Assembly: GCF_042186555.1 (NCBI RefSeq)
Contig: NC_133324.1
Span: 222,319,145-222,383,144, forward strand
DNA: 64,000 nt
Direction of reading: 5' to 3'
Source: Aquarana catesbeiana
Lineage: Eukaryota > Chordata > Amphibia > Anura > Ranidae
Shown here: piece by piece, positions 43,559-54,832 of the stretch
Layout: each line of letters starts with the position of its first letter
Position numbering within the stretch: the first letter of the stretch is position 1
Position numbers and translations under genes: made by a program
The notes under the pieces: model-generated
The model's input: the letters and a program-made list of their open reading frames with translations, nothing else
The model's database searches: none
Told to the model about the DNA's origin: nothing

Positions 43559-44039
43559 AGTGGGGCAAAAAAGTATTTAGTCAGCCACCAATTGTGAAAG
43601 TTCTCCCACTTAAAAAGATGAGAGAGGCCTGTAATTGTCATCATAGGTATACCTCAACTATGAGAGACAAAATGTGGAAACAAATCCAGACAATCACATT
43701 GTCTGATTTTTGAAATAATTTATTTGCAAATTATGGTGGAAAATAAGTATTTGGTCACCTACAAACAAACAAGATTTCTGGCTCTCACAGACCTGTATCT
43801 TCTTCTTTAAGAGGCTCCTCTGTCCTCCACTCATTACCTGTATTAATGGCACCTGTTTGTACTTGTTATCAGTATAAAAGACACCTGTCCACAACCTCAA
43901 ACAGTCACACTCCAAACTCCACTATGGTGAAGACCAAAGAGCTGTCGAAGGACACCAGAAACAAAATTGTAGACCTGCACCAGGCAAGTGGGAGAACTTG
44001 CACAATTGGTGGCTGACTAAATACTTTTTTGCCCCACTG
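43559..44039 (+). mobile_element. Internally deleted Tc1-family element
   Basis: The left end reads CAGTGGGGCAAAAAAGTATT and the right end, inverted, the same, with TAGTCAGCCACCAATTGTG in both. The flanks are CA/TA arrays with TA after the right end. It keeps the transposase start (MVKTKELSKDTRNKIVDLHQ, 43925-43984) but jumps directly into the right inverted repeat, so nearly all of the transposase is gone. Confidence 0.88.
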
Positions 44040-44093
44040 TATATACATACATACATACACACAAACACATTATATATATATATATACATACAC

Positions 44094-44135
<42 letters not shown>

Positions 44136-44200
44136 TATATTCCATTATACTATATATTATACTATACTATATACTATATACTATATTATATACTATTATA
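44040..44200. repeat. CATA, TA, CA and ACTAT simple repeats
   Basis: A compound microsatellite of about 160 bp linking two Tc1-family sequences. Confidence 0.9.
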
Positions 44201-44490
44201 CCAAAAGTATTGGGGAGCCTGCCTTTAGACGCACATGAACTTTAAGGCCCACCCTTTGCAGCTATAACAGCCTCAACTTTTCTGGGAAGGCTGTTCACAA
44301 GGTTTAGGAGTGTGTCTATGGGAATGTTTGACCATTCTTCCAGAAGTACATTTGTGAGGTCAGGCAGTGATGTTGGACAAGAAGGCCTGTCTCGCAGTTT
44401 CAACTCTAATTCATCCCAAAGGTGTTCTATCGGGTTGAGGTCAGGACTCTGTGCAGGCCAGTCAAGTTCCTCCACTCCAAACCCGCTCAT
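44201..44490 (-). pseudogene. Tc1 transposase C-terminal fragment
   Basis: A minus-strand frame at 44242-44490 encodes VEELDWPAQSPDLNPIEHLW, DELELKLRDRPSCP, a leucine-rich segment and KVEAVIAAKGGP. This is the last catalytic block (DLNPIEHLWDE) and C-terminus of a Tc1-like transposase of a family different from its neighbours. One inverted end (ACCAAAAGTATTGGGGAGCC at 44201) is present. The other end is missing, so this is a one-ended fragment. Confidence 0.8.
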
Positions 44491-45003
44491 TCATGTTGCC
44501 GCCGTGATCACTTTTATCAGACGGAAAATCCCCCAGAGTTTTAAAAAAATACCAGGGTTATGGCAGCTTTAATGTCAAAGTAATGATGTATATATACTGT
44601 GGGCGGTGGTTAACTCCAGTAACAGTGCACAGCTTCTGGGTTTTTAGTGCTTATTTCTTTGCAGTATTTGGCTTGATTCTTACTTGGGATACTACCGCAG
44701 TTTTTATGTTCTTCCAGTGACTGTGTGTGTTTCCACCAGATATTTTGGTTTCCTCCCACAACTTAGAGGTACTAAACCCAAAAGTAAACACATATTATAT
44801 TGCAGCTTACCAATTCTTAGATTTGATGGCTGCATTTGTTTTCTTTTTTAGGCTTTCTTACCTTTATTTTCTTCTGGTGATCCAGCCTTCAAGACTGTTG
44901 TTTTTTAACAGAACAAGCAGTTAAAGTGTTGAGACAAACTACCGTATTTAACACTAACAAAGGTGCTTACAAAGATTCACTTTTATTTGTTCATGTAAAA
45001 CCT
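44491..45003. other. No gene; partial dispersed repeat
   Basis: At 44770-44900, CAGCTTACCAATTCTTAGAT and GGCTGCATTTGTTTTC match the dispersed repeat family also seen at 54505-54740 and, inverted, near 59840-59885. Confidence 0.5.
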
Positions 45004-45235
45004 TTGCAGTGCCTTGAAAAAGTATTCATACCCCTTGAAATTTTCCACATTTTGCCATGCTACAACCAAAAACATAAATGTATTTCACTGGGATTTTGTG
45101 TGATAGACCAACACAAAGTGGCACATAATTGTGAAGTGGAAGGAAAATGATAAATGGTTTTCAAATTTTTTTTACAAACAAATATCTGAGAAGTGTGGCG
45201 TGCATTTGTATTCAGCCCCCCTGAGTCAATACTTT

Positions 45236-46400
45236 GTAGAACCACCTTTCACTGCAATTACAGCTGCAAGTCTTTTTGGGAATGTCTCTACCAGCTTTTC
45301 ACATCTACAGAGTGACATTTTTGTCCATTCTTCTTTGCACAATAACTCAAGCTCTGTCAGATTGGATGGAGAGTGTCTGTGAACAGCATTTTTTCAAGTT
45401 TCTCAATTGTATTTAGGTCTGGACTTTGACTGGGCCATTCTAATACATGAATATGCTTTGATCTAAACCAGGGGTCTCAAACTGGCGGCCCTCCAGCTGA
45501 TGCAGAACTACAATTTCCATGAGGCATTGCAAGGCTGACAGTTACAAGCATGACTCCCATAGGCAGAGGCATGATGGGACTTGTAGTTCTTCAACAGCTG
45601 GAGGGCCGCCAGTTTGAGACCCCTGAGATTCTAAACCATTCCATTGTAGTTATGGCTGTATGTTTAGGGTCATTGTCCTGCTAGAAGGTGAACCTCTGAC
45701 CCAGTCTCAAGTCTTTTGCAGACCCTAACAGGTTTTCTTCTAAGATTGCCCTGTATTTGGCTCCATTCATCTTCCTATCAACTGACAAGCTTCCCTGTCC
45801 TTGCTGAAGAAAAGAATCCCCACAACATGATGCTGCCACCACCATGTTTCACGGTGGGGATGGTGTGTTCAGGGTGATGTGCAGTTTTAGTTTTCTGCCA
45901 CACGTAGCGTTTTGCTTTTAGGCCAAAAAGTAAAATTTTGGTCTCATCTGACCAGAGCCCCTTCTTCCACGTTTGCTGTGTCCCCCAAATGGCCTCTCAC
46001 AAACTGCAAACAGGACATCTTATGGCTTTCTATCAACAATGGCTTTCTTCTTGCTACTCCTTCCATAAAGGCCAGATTTGTGGAGTGCATGCCTAATAGT
46101 TGTCCTATGGACAGATTCTCCCACCTGAGCTGTGGATCTCTGCAGCTCCTCCAGAGTTACCATGGGCCTCTTGAATGCTTCTCTGAGTAATGCTCTACGT
46201 GCCCGGCCTGTCAGTTTAGGTGGACGGTCATGTCTTGGTAGATCTGCAGTTGTGCCATACTCTTTCTATTTTCGGATGATGGATTGAACAGTGCTTTGTG
46301 AGATGTTCAAAGCTTGGGATATTTTTTTATAACCTAACCGTGCTTTAAACATCTCCACAACTTTATCCCTGACCTGTCTGGTGTGTTTCTTGGCCTTCAT
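45236..46400 (-). pseudogene. Tc1 transposase, broken by stop and MITE
   Basis: The minus-strand ATG at 46400 begins MKAKKHTRQVRDKVVEMFKA and then RLGYKKISQALNISQSTVQS, the helix-turn-helix. A TAG follows IIRK where a tryptophan codon is usual, and the frame continues KEYGTTADLPRHDRPPKLTG. Later parts are frame-shifted, and the catalytic C-terminal region is split by the MITE at 45469-45625. Confidence 0.82.
45469..45625. mobile_element. hAT-type foldback MITE
   Basis: The ends read CAGGGGTCTCAAACTGGCGG and, inverted, the same 20 bases, and most of the 157 bp is palindromic. Near-duplicate GATCTAAAC and GATTCTAAAC flank it, compatible with a hAT-type target duplication. The CAGGGGTCTCAAACT end is a common vertebrate hAT MITE motif (from memory). 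Confidence 0.8.
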
Positions 46401-46477
46401 GATGTTGTTTGTTCACTAAGATTCTCTAACAAACCTCTGAGGGCTTCACAGAACAGTTGTATTCATACTGAGATTAA

Positions 46478-47012
46478 CCGCTTGACATCCGTGCTATAGC
46501 CGAATGACGGCTACAACGGACCTGAATTTCCGGGAGGCCGTCATATGACGACCTCCCCTGTGCACGCGCCCGGTCTTGAAGAGGAAATTCTGCCTCATAT
46601 GTGCCACCAGTACCCCCTGCCATTGCCACCTATCAATGCCCACCAGTGGTGCCAATCAGTGCCACCCATCAGTGCCCATTATTGCCACCCATCAGTGCCC
46701 ATCACTGCCACCTCATCAGCGTACATCAATGAAGGAGAAAAATTACCTATTTTAAAATTTTATAACAAAATCTAAAAAAAAAAAAAAAAATTTTTTTTTC
46801 AAATTCGGTCTTTTTACATTTTTTTTTTAATGAAAAATAAAAACCGCAAAGGTGATCAAATACCACCAAAAGAAAGCTCTATTTGTGGGAAAAAATATAA
46901 AAATTTCATTTGGGTACAGTGTTGTATGACCGCGCAATTGTCATTCAAAGTGCGTCAGCGCTGAAAATTGGTCTGGATAGGAGGGGGATTTAAGTGCCCA
47001 GTAAGCAAGTGG
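46478..47012. mobile_element. TTAA-flanked non-autonomous element, possibly piggyBac-like
   Basis: TTAA at 46474-46477 and 47013-47016 flank the element. Its ends read CCGCTTG and, inverted, CCACTTGC. TTAA duplication is the mark of piggyBac elements, so that class is inferred; no transposase is present. It contains a CAGTGCCCATCA minisatellite (about 46610-46735) and a TACCACCAAAAGAAAGCTCT block (46861-46882) also found near 60635-60665. Confidence 0.65.
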
Positions 47013-47336
47013 TTAAATTACACACAGGTGGACTCTATTTACTAATTAGGTGAATTCTAAAGGCAATTAGTTCCACTAGATTTTAGTTAGGGGTATCAGA
47101 GTAAAGGGGGCTGAATACAAATGCACGCCACACTTTTCACATATTTATTTGTAAAAAATGTTAAAAAGGATTTATCATTTTCCTTCCACCTCACAATTAT
47201 GTGCCACTTTGTATTTGTCTATCACATAAAATATTTTTGGCTGTAACATGACAAAATGTGGACAAAATGACAAAAATGACATGACAAAATGTGGAAAATT
47301 TCAAGGGGTGTGAATAATTTTTCAAGGCACTGTATC

Positions 47337-49250
47337 TCAAAAGAAAAAAACGGTTGCTGTAACAGCAGTGTGAGCTGGAGTTTGGCTTCAATTGGTTACT
47401 GTATCTAAATCTGCTAGTCCATCTAACACCCCCCCCCCCAGACATACTGACAGTGCTGCTGTCCAAAGGTGCCCCCTGTGCTCCTTCATCCAGAGTAGGG
47501 GCACTCTAATACAGGAGGTGTGTTATTGGTAAGCTGCAATATATTAATTTGTTGATTTTAGATTTAAAGTCTAAATAAAATAAGATGCCTTTTTTTTAAT
47601 AATCCTGCAGCACTGTAAGTTATGGTTTTTAACAGATTTTCACTGGGAATTCCCCTAAGCTACCTTTTCATCTAGTGGAAATGCATTTCCTGGTCTTATA
47701 CTCTAGTGCTCTGTGCTGGCATAGCTGAGTAATAGTCACACCCCTCATCACAGGCGTTCTCACAAACACCAGCAGTGATGAGAGAGGACTGTGCATACAG
47801 GCTACATTAGGCAGTATGATCAAACTCTGGTGTTTTTTGGACTGCATTGTCATATTTAGACAGGCTTTATAGCTGCTATAACAGAAAAGTGGAGATAAGG
47901 CTATTAACATGGAGTTGTTAGTACAACATCTTTTCTACTGAATATCTATTCCTCCAACTTCAATAGGCCTTTAAAATATAGTGGCAGGTTCCCTGGCCCT
48001 TAACCAAACTGGCCATTGTCTTAATTCACTACTCAGCCATGGTCATTACGTACAGTAAAACTGAAGGCAAAATGTTTTTATTTAATTTTCAATACAATAA
48101 GGAGGGTTATAACCCCATCAGTTGTTGCCATCTGTGTCCCAAAGCCACAACAGGAAATGTGGGGAAATCCCTCCAAAGTGACGAAAACTCCTGGTAGTTT
48201 TATCAGGGTCACCAGAACTACTATCCGCATTAGATTTCCTCTATATTACTGTTGGTGACCGCTCAAAATTTGTGACTTTCTTTCAATAGCAACTTGTCAA
48301 ATTGCTCTTTTCCCTCTCCACTATCTAAAACTCAAAAAAAAAAAAAAAAAAAAGCATTGCTTACTTTAACCTGTTTGATGCATTTTTTGTTGTCCACCAA
48401 TAAATCTTTTAAGGTCAAATATATTTTATACTATAAAGTGCAGTCATCCACAATTTGGGTTCATATTTTGCATGATTTTGAGATGTGAAAGGGCAAAAAT
48501 ATGGTCTTTTATAAACTGCACTTGTTGTGTATGCTCACCTAGAGTTGGTGCTTTATGAGGGTCCTGTGGTCATTTTCATAGACTTGCTCAACCTGAGTGC
48601 TGAACAAGGTACTTTAACTGTTCAGCATTCAACAGCAACAGGTCCTTGGTAAACTCTACTACACAAATTTAACTGGAAAATGAACCACCCGAACGCCTGT
48701 CAAACTGGGACAAGTGGTTGCATCCATACAGACACTGCATCCCCACACACTTACATAGGTTGCCTCCACACAGCACCTGGAGGCCTCACAAATGTTTCAT
48801 TTACAGGCCTCAGAGTCGATGTGAATGAAGCCTAAAGGTCATTTGACCAAAAGCTTAGTCATTTGGTCACATCACTTTGACAGTAGTGGGGAGAGTCAGC
48901 CAACTTGTACACTTATTCTTCCCTTAATCTTAGATCATTTGACGGGTACCTAGATTTCTGGTCATGTAACCAGGCAAGGGAGAGCTGGATGCAACTTTTT
49001 TCAGTAGGAAAGTTACGTTTTTCAGTCCTTCTATTCCTATTTAGACATTAATTTCAGTAATATTATTACCGTAGAGATAAGTTAATATTTGAATATAAGT
49101 CTGCTTTAAAACTGATGGCATGGCTTTAATGGTATACATAGGTTTTCATAGTGTCTATATGCTCTGTATAGAATATCACACCTGTACGGTGTCATGTTTA
49201 GGTTATACACATTTATTTTATCAGCACAGTTCACCTATGGTCCTCCTCAC
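47337..49250. other. OSBP2 intron, no gene
   Basis: About 1.9 kb. Near 47490-47550 an inverted piece of the dispersed repeat (GGTAAGCTGCAATATATTAA) is seen. A 20-base A run lies near 48334-48352. No coding exon recognised. Confidence 0.45.
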
Positions 49251-49496
49251 CTGTTCACAAATGGAACAGAATCCTAAATCTTCTAGTCTATCCAGTTCAA
49301 AGGTTTCTCCTAGCAAAGGGTTAAATGGTTTTGCTGTCCGATGGACTGTGGTGGAATAGGAAGACACAGAAAAGGCTGCAACAAAGCACATTTGCTCTAT
49401 AGAGTTCTCGCATTTTGCTGCCTTGTCCAACAGCTCATGGTACTCCAGGTCTTCAGTTAGCCTCTGCAGCATGGACAGTGGCTCATTAAAATTCAC
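49251..49496 (-). CDS. OSBP2: OSBP2 (ORP4), exon at start of conserved ORD domain
   Basis: The acceptor TTCATAG precedes GTGAATTTTAATG (49496) and the donor is GAACAG|GTGAGG at 49251. The 246 bp encode 82 residues: VNFNEPLSMLQRLTEDLEYH, ELLDKAAKCENSIEQMCFVA, AFSVSSYSTTVHRTAKPFNP, and LLGETFELDRLEDLGFCSIC then EQ. The NPLLGETFE block and terminal EQ (first half of EQVSHHPP) identify the oxysterol-binding domain. Phase 0 at both ends. This is the leftmost-coding (most 5') OSBP2 exon I can recognise; the preceding exon should lie at higher coordinates and was not found up to 64000. Confidence 0.95.
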
Positions 49497-51523
49497 CTAT
49501 GAACAGCAAACAGGGAAAATGTTATTTATAAGATTTCAACATATGAAATAAAATAATATATGGACATTTAGTAGTTTTTGCATACCATCGCCCCAAATCA
49601 TACAGTTGCAAAGCCAGAATACAAATGAAGCGATTTTCAGGGTGCATAGATTTACTTTCAATGCCATTTTTATTTTAAAAAAAGTGCTACATTTTATTAC
49701 ATAGAATTGGGAAATATCAACTGTACAAGGAAGTCAAACTATATATTTTGCAGCAATGGATGACTGGCACAGTCCGATAGCTGGTCATTGTCTGAAAAGT
49801 TAATCAGAAAAGGATATTGAGAGATGTTCCTGCAGCCAATAGCCAAATAAATGGCTGAGATGCCACATACACATGGCATTGAGTTGCATAGAACAAACAC
49901 CTCCTGGATCACAAATAACCATTTTATATTATGTATAATATCAATATCAGCGCATAGACATCTGAGATGTGAAGGTAGGGATTCAGGAGACCACCAGGGA
50001 GGCACAATAGTTCTTATTGTATCTATATTAATCAGTATACACACTGAGATGCGTGCACAAAACCCATAAGTAAACTTTTATTAAAACATGGCACAGGTAT
50101 AAAGCATCATCAACTTCACCTCCTACCAGTGCATTTTGGCATAGGAGGATGCACACATACCAAAGTAGCAATATGGACTCAAAGACTGTCAGTAATACAC
50201 AATAAAACTAAATTACAGCAAAGGACTCCGCAGCCACATGAGGTTGTCCTGCCATATAACCCAGATATATTATTGATGTATATTACTTCAGTCAGTAGTG
50301 TCTCATCATCAATAAGGGGGGAAATCAGCAAAGTTCACTTGCAATGATCCACAGAAAGCTGAGCCTATGTAACCCAAACATTTTATTTACTGTATAAAGC
50401 ATGTCATTCATGAGAGTAAGCAGTACCCATAACAGCAATATCATTGAGGAGCAGATAAGGCCTAGCTTAGACCAAACTCAAGGTGAAGCTTGGTCAAGGG
50501 ATAATCTATATATCCCTGATAAAAATTAAGCAGGTGCAGCTCAAGAGATCTGAAAAACACATACAACTCAAACCATGGGTTTATAGTCTCCTTGTATCAG
50601 ACATGTATTAGTCCTCATAAAAGGGAACAGTCAAATATTGCTTTGTAAAAGTCTAAGGAACATCCACATATCATTCTCTTACACAACCACAAAGTGGTTA
50701 ATGTGTAGATGGAGGTGGTATGTAAATACTGAAGTAGATGATGGAACATACAGTATGTCCAAATTATCTCTTCCATTGGCATGCAGATATTTTATACTAA
50801 AATCCTCAGAACTAAATGAATCAGAAGTTCATTCACACAAATGCTGATATTAGCCACTAATTTGCTTCAACTTATAAATGGATCATAGATTTGTCTACGT
50901 AAATCTGGTTGATGTTGATATGCTTCGGCTGTTAGTCAACACCAATTCAGCATAAGAGATCTCAAAAGGAAAAGAACTTGATTCGCCAATTTGGTACAAT
51001 GAAGGAGGCCATGTATGGCTAAAGGGGCCTCATGTTTCACCACCTTTACATTGGCCTTCTCGGGTGGAAGCGGCCACTGTATGAGTCGCACACTGCAGAT
51101 TTCATGAAATTACAAGCACACCCGGCAATAGGGGCTTAATTTTTCACAAGATACTTTTCTAAGCCAATTCCTGGCCTAAAAGGGATGCAGACATTGCATC
51201 TTTTCTTATTACCAAGCAACAGTTAATCTAATGATAATGGAGACAGACCATATAATTGATAAATTTTGTGAGGACATGGTATGGCAAGCATTTTTTACTT
51301 ATAAGAGGAGTGTTGGCAAAGGTTTTCGGCCATAGTTCTCAAGTGGGTCACAAGAGTACATTTACTTTTGTTCTCCTGTGACCCAGAGTCAGATTTTAGC
51401 GGTCTATGCCTGCTATCAGCTGACAGGGCAGAGCCACACACGCCAGCACTCCCAATGGCGGATGCTCGAGGATTTATACACCCCACTTAGAGCCAGAACC
51501 AGCCGTGCCCACCCCCTGGAGAC
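49497..51523. other. No gene recognised; OSBP2 intron on current reading
   Basis: About 2 kb. Short open frames on both strands (for example 49739-50044) show no family resemblance. No paired repeat ends were found. Confidence 0.45.
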
Positions 51524-51526
51524 TAA

Positions 51527-51981
51527 GTGCCGGTTCACACTACCGCGACTTGGGATCCGACTTGTCAGACCTCAAGTCGCCCCAAGTCGCTTGACATCTG
51601 AAAGTCCATGTAAGTGAATGAGAGCCGTCTATATGTACGCTACTGAAGTCGCTCCGACTTCAGAAAAGGTCCCTGTACTACTTCAAGGCGACTTGTAGGC
51701 GACTTGTACCCATTGATTTCAATGGAAGTCGCCTACAAGTCGGATCGTGGTCTATAGTGAAGCGACTTCACAGGAAGAGAAGATGTTTTTTTCAAGCAAA
51801 CCCCTCCCTCCCCCAGAGCGGATTGTAGTTTGATTGGCCACTGGAAAGTCGCCTGTCTTGGAGGCGACTTGAAGTCGCCTTGTAAGTCGCCCCAAGTCGC
51901 GCTGAAGTCGCGCTGAAGTCGCGCTGAAGTCGCCTTGCTAAGTCGCGCTGTAAGTCGTGTTGCCCCTGTGTGAACCAGCGC
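51527..51981. mobile_element. Harbinger-like MITE rich in AAGTCGC words
   Basis: The left end reads GTGCCGGTTCACAC and the right end, inverted, GCGCTGGTTCACAC. TAA flanks both sides (51524-51526 and 51982-51984). Inside, the word AAGTCGC or its complement GCGACTT occurs more than fifteen times, with a short direct array GCGCTGAAGTC near 51899-51930. Confidence 0.75.
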
Positions 51982-52246
51982 TAACAGTCAAGGCTCTCTC
52001 CTGCAAGCAGACCGACAGCTGAGTGATCAGGAGTCATGCGATCGCTCAATTCTTGATCTTAGATTTAGAGTGGGATAACTGCAGTATGGAGGCGAGTATG
52101 TAGATTTTTTTTTTTTTTACTATAACTAAAAGGCAAAACTTTTTTTAATTTTGGACAGAATAGAGAAGGCTTAGAACACCTGTCAGATTTTTCAAAAGTG
52201 AAAGACAAAGCAAATACCACATTCTTAGTACTCACCAGAACAGTAA

Positions 52247-52661
52247 TGCAGCGTACACACGAGCGGAATTTCCAACAGAAAGAGTCCGATGAGAGCTTTT
52301 CATCGTTTATTCTGACCGTGTGTATGTCCCATCAGACTTTTTCTGTCGAAAATTCAGACGGACTTAGATAGAGAACATGTTCTATATTTTTCCGACAGAA
52401 CAAATTACTATTGGAAAAATTGCTTGTCTGTATGCTGTTCCGACGCACCAAAAAGGATGCATGATCTGAAGCAAGTACAAGACGGAAGCTATTGGCTACT
52501 GGCTACTGAACATTGGTTTTCTAGTCCCGTCGTACTTCACCGCGTTCTGGACGGTCGGAATTTGGTGTGACCGTGTGTATGCAAGACAGCTTGAGCGGAA
52601 TTCCGTCGGAAAAACCTTCAGAGTTTATTCCGAAGGCAAAACAGGTCGTGTGTACAGGGCA
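52247..52661. mobile_element. Harbinger-type MITE
   Basis: The left end reads TGCAGCGTACACACGAGCGG and the right end, inverted, TGCCCTGTACACACGACCTG. The interior has TCCGACGG-like words also seen in the MITE at 19075-19509. About 415 bp, no coding content. Confidence 0.78.
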
Positions 52662-52665
52662 TCAG

Positions 52666-53008
52666 ACCCCTTTTACACTGAAGCGCTAAAAATAGTGCCT
52701 TTAAAGCACCTCTCATGCCTTCCTAGTGTGAAAGCCCGAGTGCTTTCACACTGGGGCGGTGCGCTTGCAGGACTGGAAAAAAAGTCCTGCAAGCAGCGTC
52801 TGTGGGGCAGTGTGGGAGCAGTGTACACACCGCTCCTAAACCGCCCCTGCCATTGAAATCAATAGGCAGCACTGCCGAAGCGCCCACAAAGCGTTTCGGC
52901 AGCGGCGCTTTGTGGGGTTTTTTAACCCTTTCCTCAGGCGCTAGCGGGTTTAAAAGCGCCGCTATAACAGCAGTAAAGCGGCCACGCTAGCAGTGGGAAA
53001 GGGCTCTA
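52666..53008. mobile_element. Probable MITE, GC-rich, with CCCTTT ends
   Basis: The left end GACCCCTTTTACACTGAAGC and the right end, inverted, GAGCCCTTTCCCACTGCTAG, enclose internally symmetric sequence (GCGCTTTGTGGG with CCCACAAAGCG). It directly abuts the preceding MITE. Confidence 0.6.
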
Positions 53009-53274
53009 AAAGAGAGAAAACCTTACAATAGGAAGGCTAGTTCTGGTGACCTTAGTGACAACCTTTGATTCCCTCACTTTGGAAGGATTTCCTCTCACCT
53101 CCTATTTTGACTATTGGATAGGAAGTGAGCAGAAATCCCCAATAGGACACAGATGGTAAAAAAACCTGGTGGTAATGCCCCCTTTACAATATGCAAAATG
53201 AAAAAGTTTTGCGTTTAGTTAACCCCATACTCCTCCTGTATGAACAAATCTGCTAAAACAAAAATTTTCAGCTC
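53009..53274. other. No feature recognised
   Basis: Short gap of about 265 bp between repeats. The words TCACCAGA and CCAATAGGAC are reminiscent of intron repeats elsewhere (48160-48260), suggesting a further small shared repeat: GACAACCTTTGATTCCCTCA and CTCACCTCCTATTTTGACTA. Confidence 0.35.
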
Positions 53275-53790
53275 ACTTACCAGCCAGCCTGCAACAAACA
53301 GAACTGACCTTGTCTAACGGTTCACGTTTCAAAACAAGGGGTTTGGTGTGCACATATTTCACATTTACAAATACATGCGTAAGCTTCAGAGGCCAAGCCA
53401 CGGCACCCTAGTGTACTGCAGTCCAAACTCTATAATTTGAGAGTCTACTGTATATTATAATGGATAGATTAAGGGTAGGTATGCCTGGAGGTAGCCCACT
53501 TCTCCTTAAAAAGGTACAGGGACACACTGGACACCCAGCAACAGCACAATGGAAGCAAAGGTATCCAAAATGACCAACAATTCAAACAAATAGCAACCAC
53601 CCCAACCTATAACTGGCCTTTACATTTGGATTTGAGTTAGGACTGCAGTACACTAGGGTGCTGTGGTGTGGCCTTTGCAACTTATGTATGTATTTGTAAA
53701 TGTGTGCAAACTAAACCCCCTTGTTTTTAACATGAACTGTTAGGGTCAATTCAGTTTGTTGCAGGCTGGCTAGTAAGTGAGCTGGGAATT
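53275..53790. repeat. Foldback (hairpin) repeat with about 155-bp arms
   Basis: The left arm 53277-53430 and the right arm 53630-53785 are inverted copies: CAGCCAGCCTGCAACAAAC, AGCCACRGCACCCTAGTGTA and CTGCAGTCCAAACT on the left match inverted sequence on the right. A loop of about 200 bp lies between. No coding frame and no clear target duplication. Confidence 0.8.
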
Positions 53791-54504
53791 TTTGTTTGTT
53801 TCTTGACATGCGATGCCCTTCCATGTGCTCCTTGCTATTAAGGCCAGCTATAGGTTGGGGTGGTTGCCATGTGTTTGTATTGATGAAAATGTTAAACAGT
53901 TTGCCTAATAAAATGCGAGTTACACTTTAAAACACTGCGTTATCTTTATCTGCAAAAATGAAACAGAAGGAAAAGAAGTAAACATCAAGTACCTGTGATA
54001 CAAATGATAAATGTGTTTTATGTGGAGCACCTGATCTCATTTTACTTGTTAAAATTCTGTAGCTATAAAAAGGCTGCCTTACATTGTATCTTTGTGATTT
54101 ACAACCTCTTCTATAGCCAATGAACCTTTCTATGTCTGTTCTAACACCCTGGTTCCATAGCAATCACTTATTTTTAAAATGATTGCATGAGTCACTGAAA
54201 ATGATTGTCACCAGATCTAGCACGTCAGGCATAGCCTTGGTTCCATATTAACACATTCTAAGTCTTCTTGATTCATTATTGCATGGGATACTGGTATTTG
54301 CTCTGTCCTTATTTTTAGCATATGGCATAAATTATTTCATTCCACCACCCTTATTTCTCAGTCCAGTTTCTTCATATGACCAGAAGATGTCCTGTGTATT
54401 CATTTGAAACCTACTAGCTATATGGTGTAATAAGGGGTGAAATAACATGGTTTGCAGGTGCTGCAATAGAGCTGTGACTTGTGATTCTAGTATTATTGTA
54501 AAAG
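53791..54504. other. No gene recognised
   Basis: About 0.7 kb of AT-rich sequence without paired ends or coding exon. Confidence 0.4.
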
Positions 54505-54745
54505 GATAATTAAAACCAAGAACAACAATACAGTATGTTACAGCTTTCAGTCCTTAGATGTGGTGGCTGCATTCGTTTTCAAGTTAGGAACATTTTCAGC
54601 AAATACAGAAAAGACCTGTTGATCTTGCCAGAAATTCAGTGTGCTTGTCACTTCCTGCTGCACTGAATAATATTTTCTTTCCTAGCTATTTTCTGTAAAC
54701 TACCAATTGCCTTGCCACCTATGTAATGGAAGTGGAGATACGGAC
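54505..54745. repeat. Dispersed repeat, better-preserved copy of the 1-245 family
   Basis: It contains GATGTGGTGGCTGCATTCG, AGCAAATACAGAAAAGACCT, CTTCCTGCTG and TTTCTGTAAAC, matching 1-245 and the partial copies near 44757 and 59880. Class unknown, non-coding. Confidence 0.6.
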
Positions 54746-54832
54746 ATGTTTATAGTCCATGTAGGAAGAGTACCCTAGAGTAATAACCATCACACCTATC
54801 ATAGAGGAATGGCATAGCCACCCAGGGACTAG

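Larger units (their letters stand above)
45004..47336 (-). mobile_element. Tc1-family transposon enlarged by two MITE insertions, inactive
   Basis: The left end (CAGTGCCTTGAAAAAGTATT at about 45008) and the right end (inverted CAGTGCCTTGAAAAATTATT at about 47334) are inverted copies. They continue through CCCCTTGAAATTTTCCAC and GTGTGATAGACCAACACAAA-like sequence for about 200 bp. Length is 2.3 kb instead of about 1.6 kb because two MITEs (45469-45625 and 46478-47012) lie inside. The transposase on the minus strand is broken. Confidence 0.9.

Noticed and set aside
43255..43713. Long open frames on both strands rich in Ile-Tyr and Thr-His
   Set aside because: They are translations of the (TA)n/(CA)n microsatellite and have no coding meaning.
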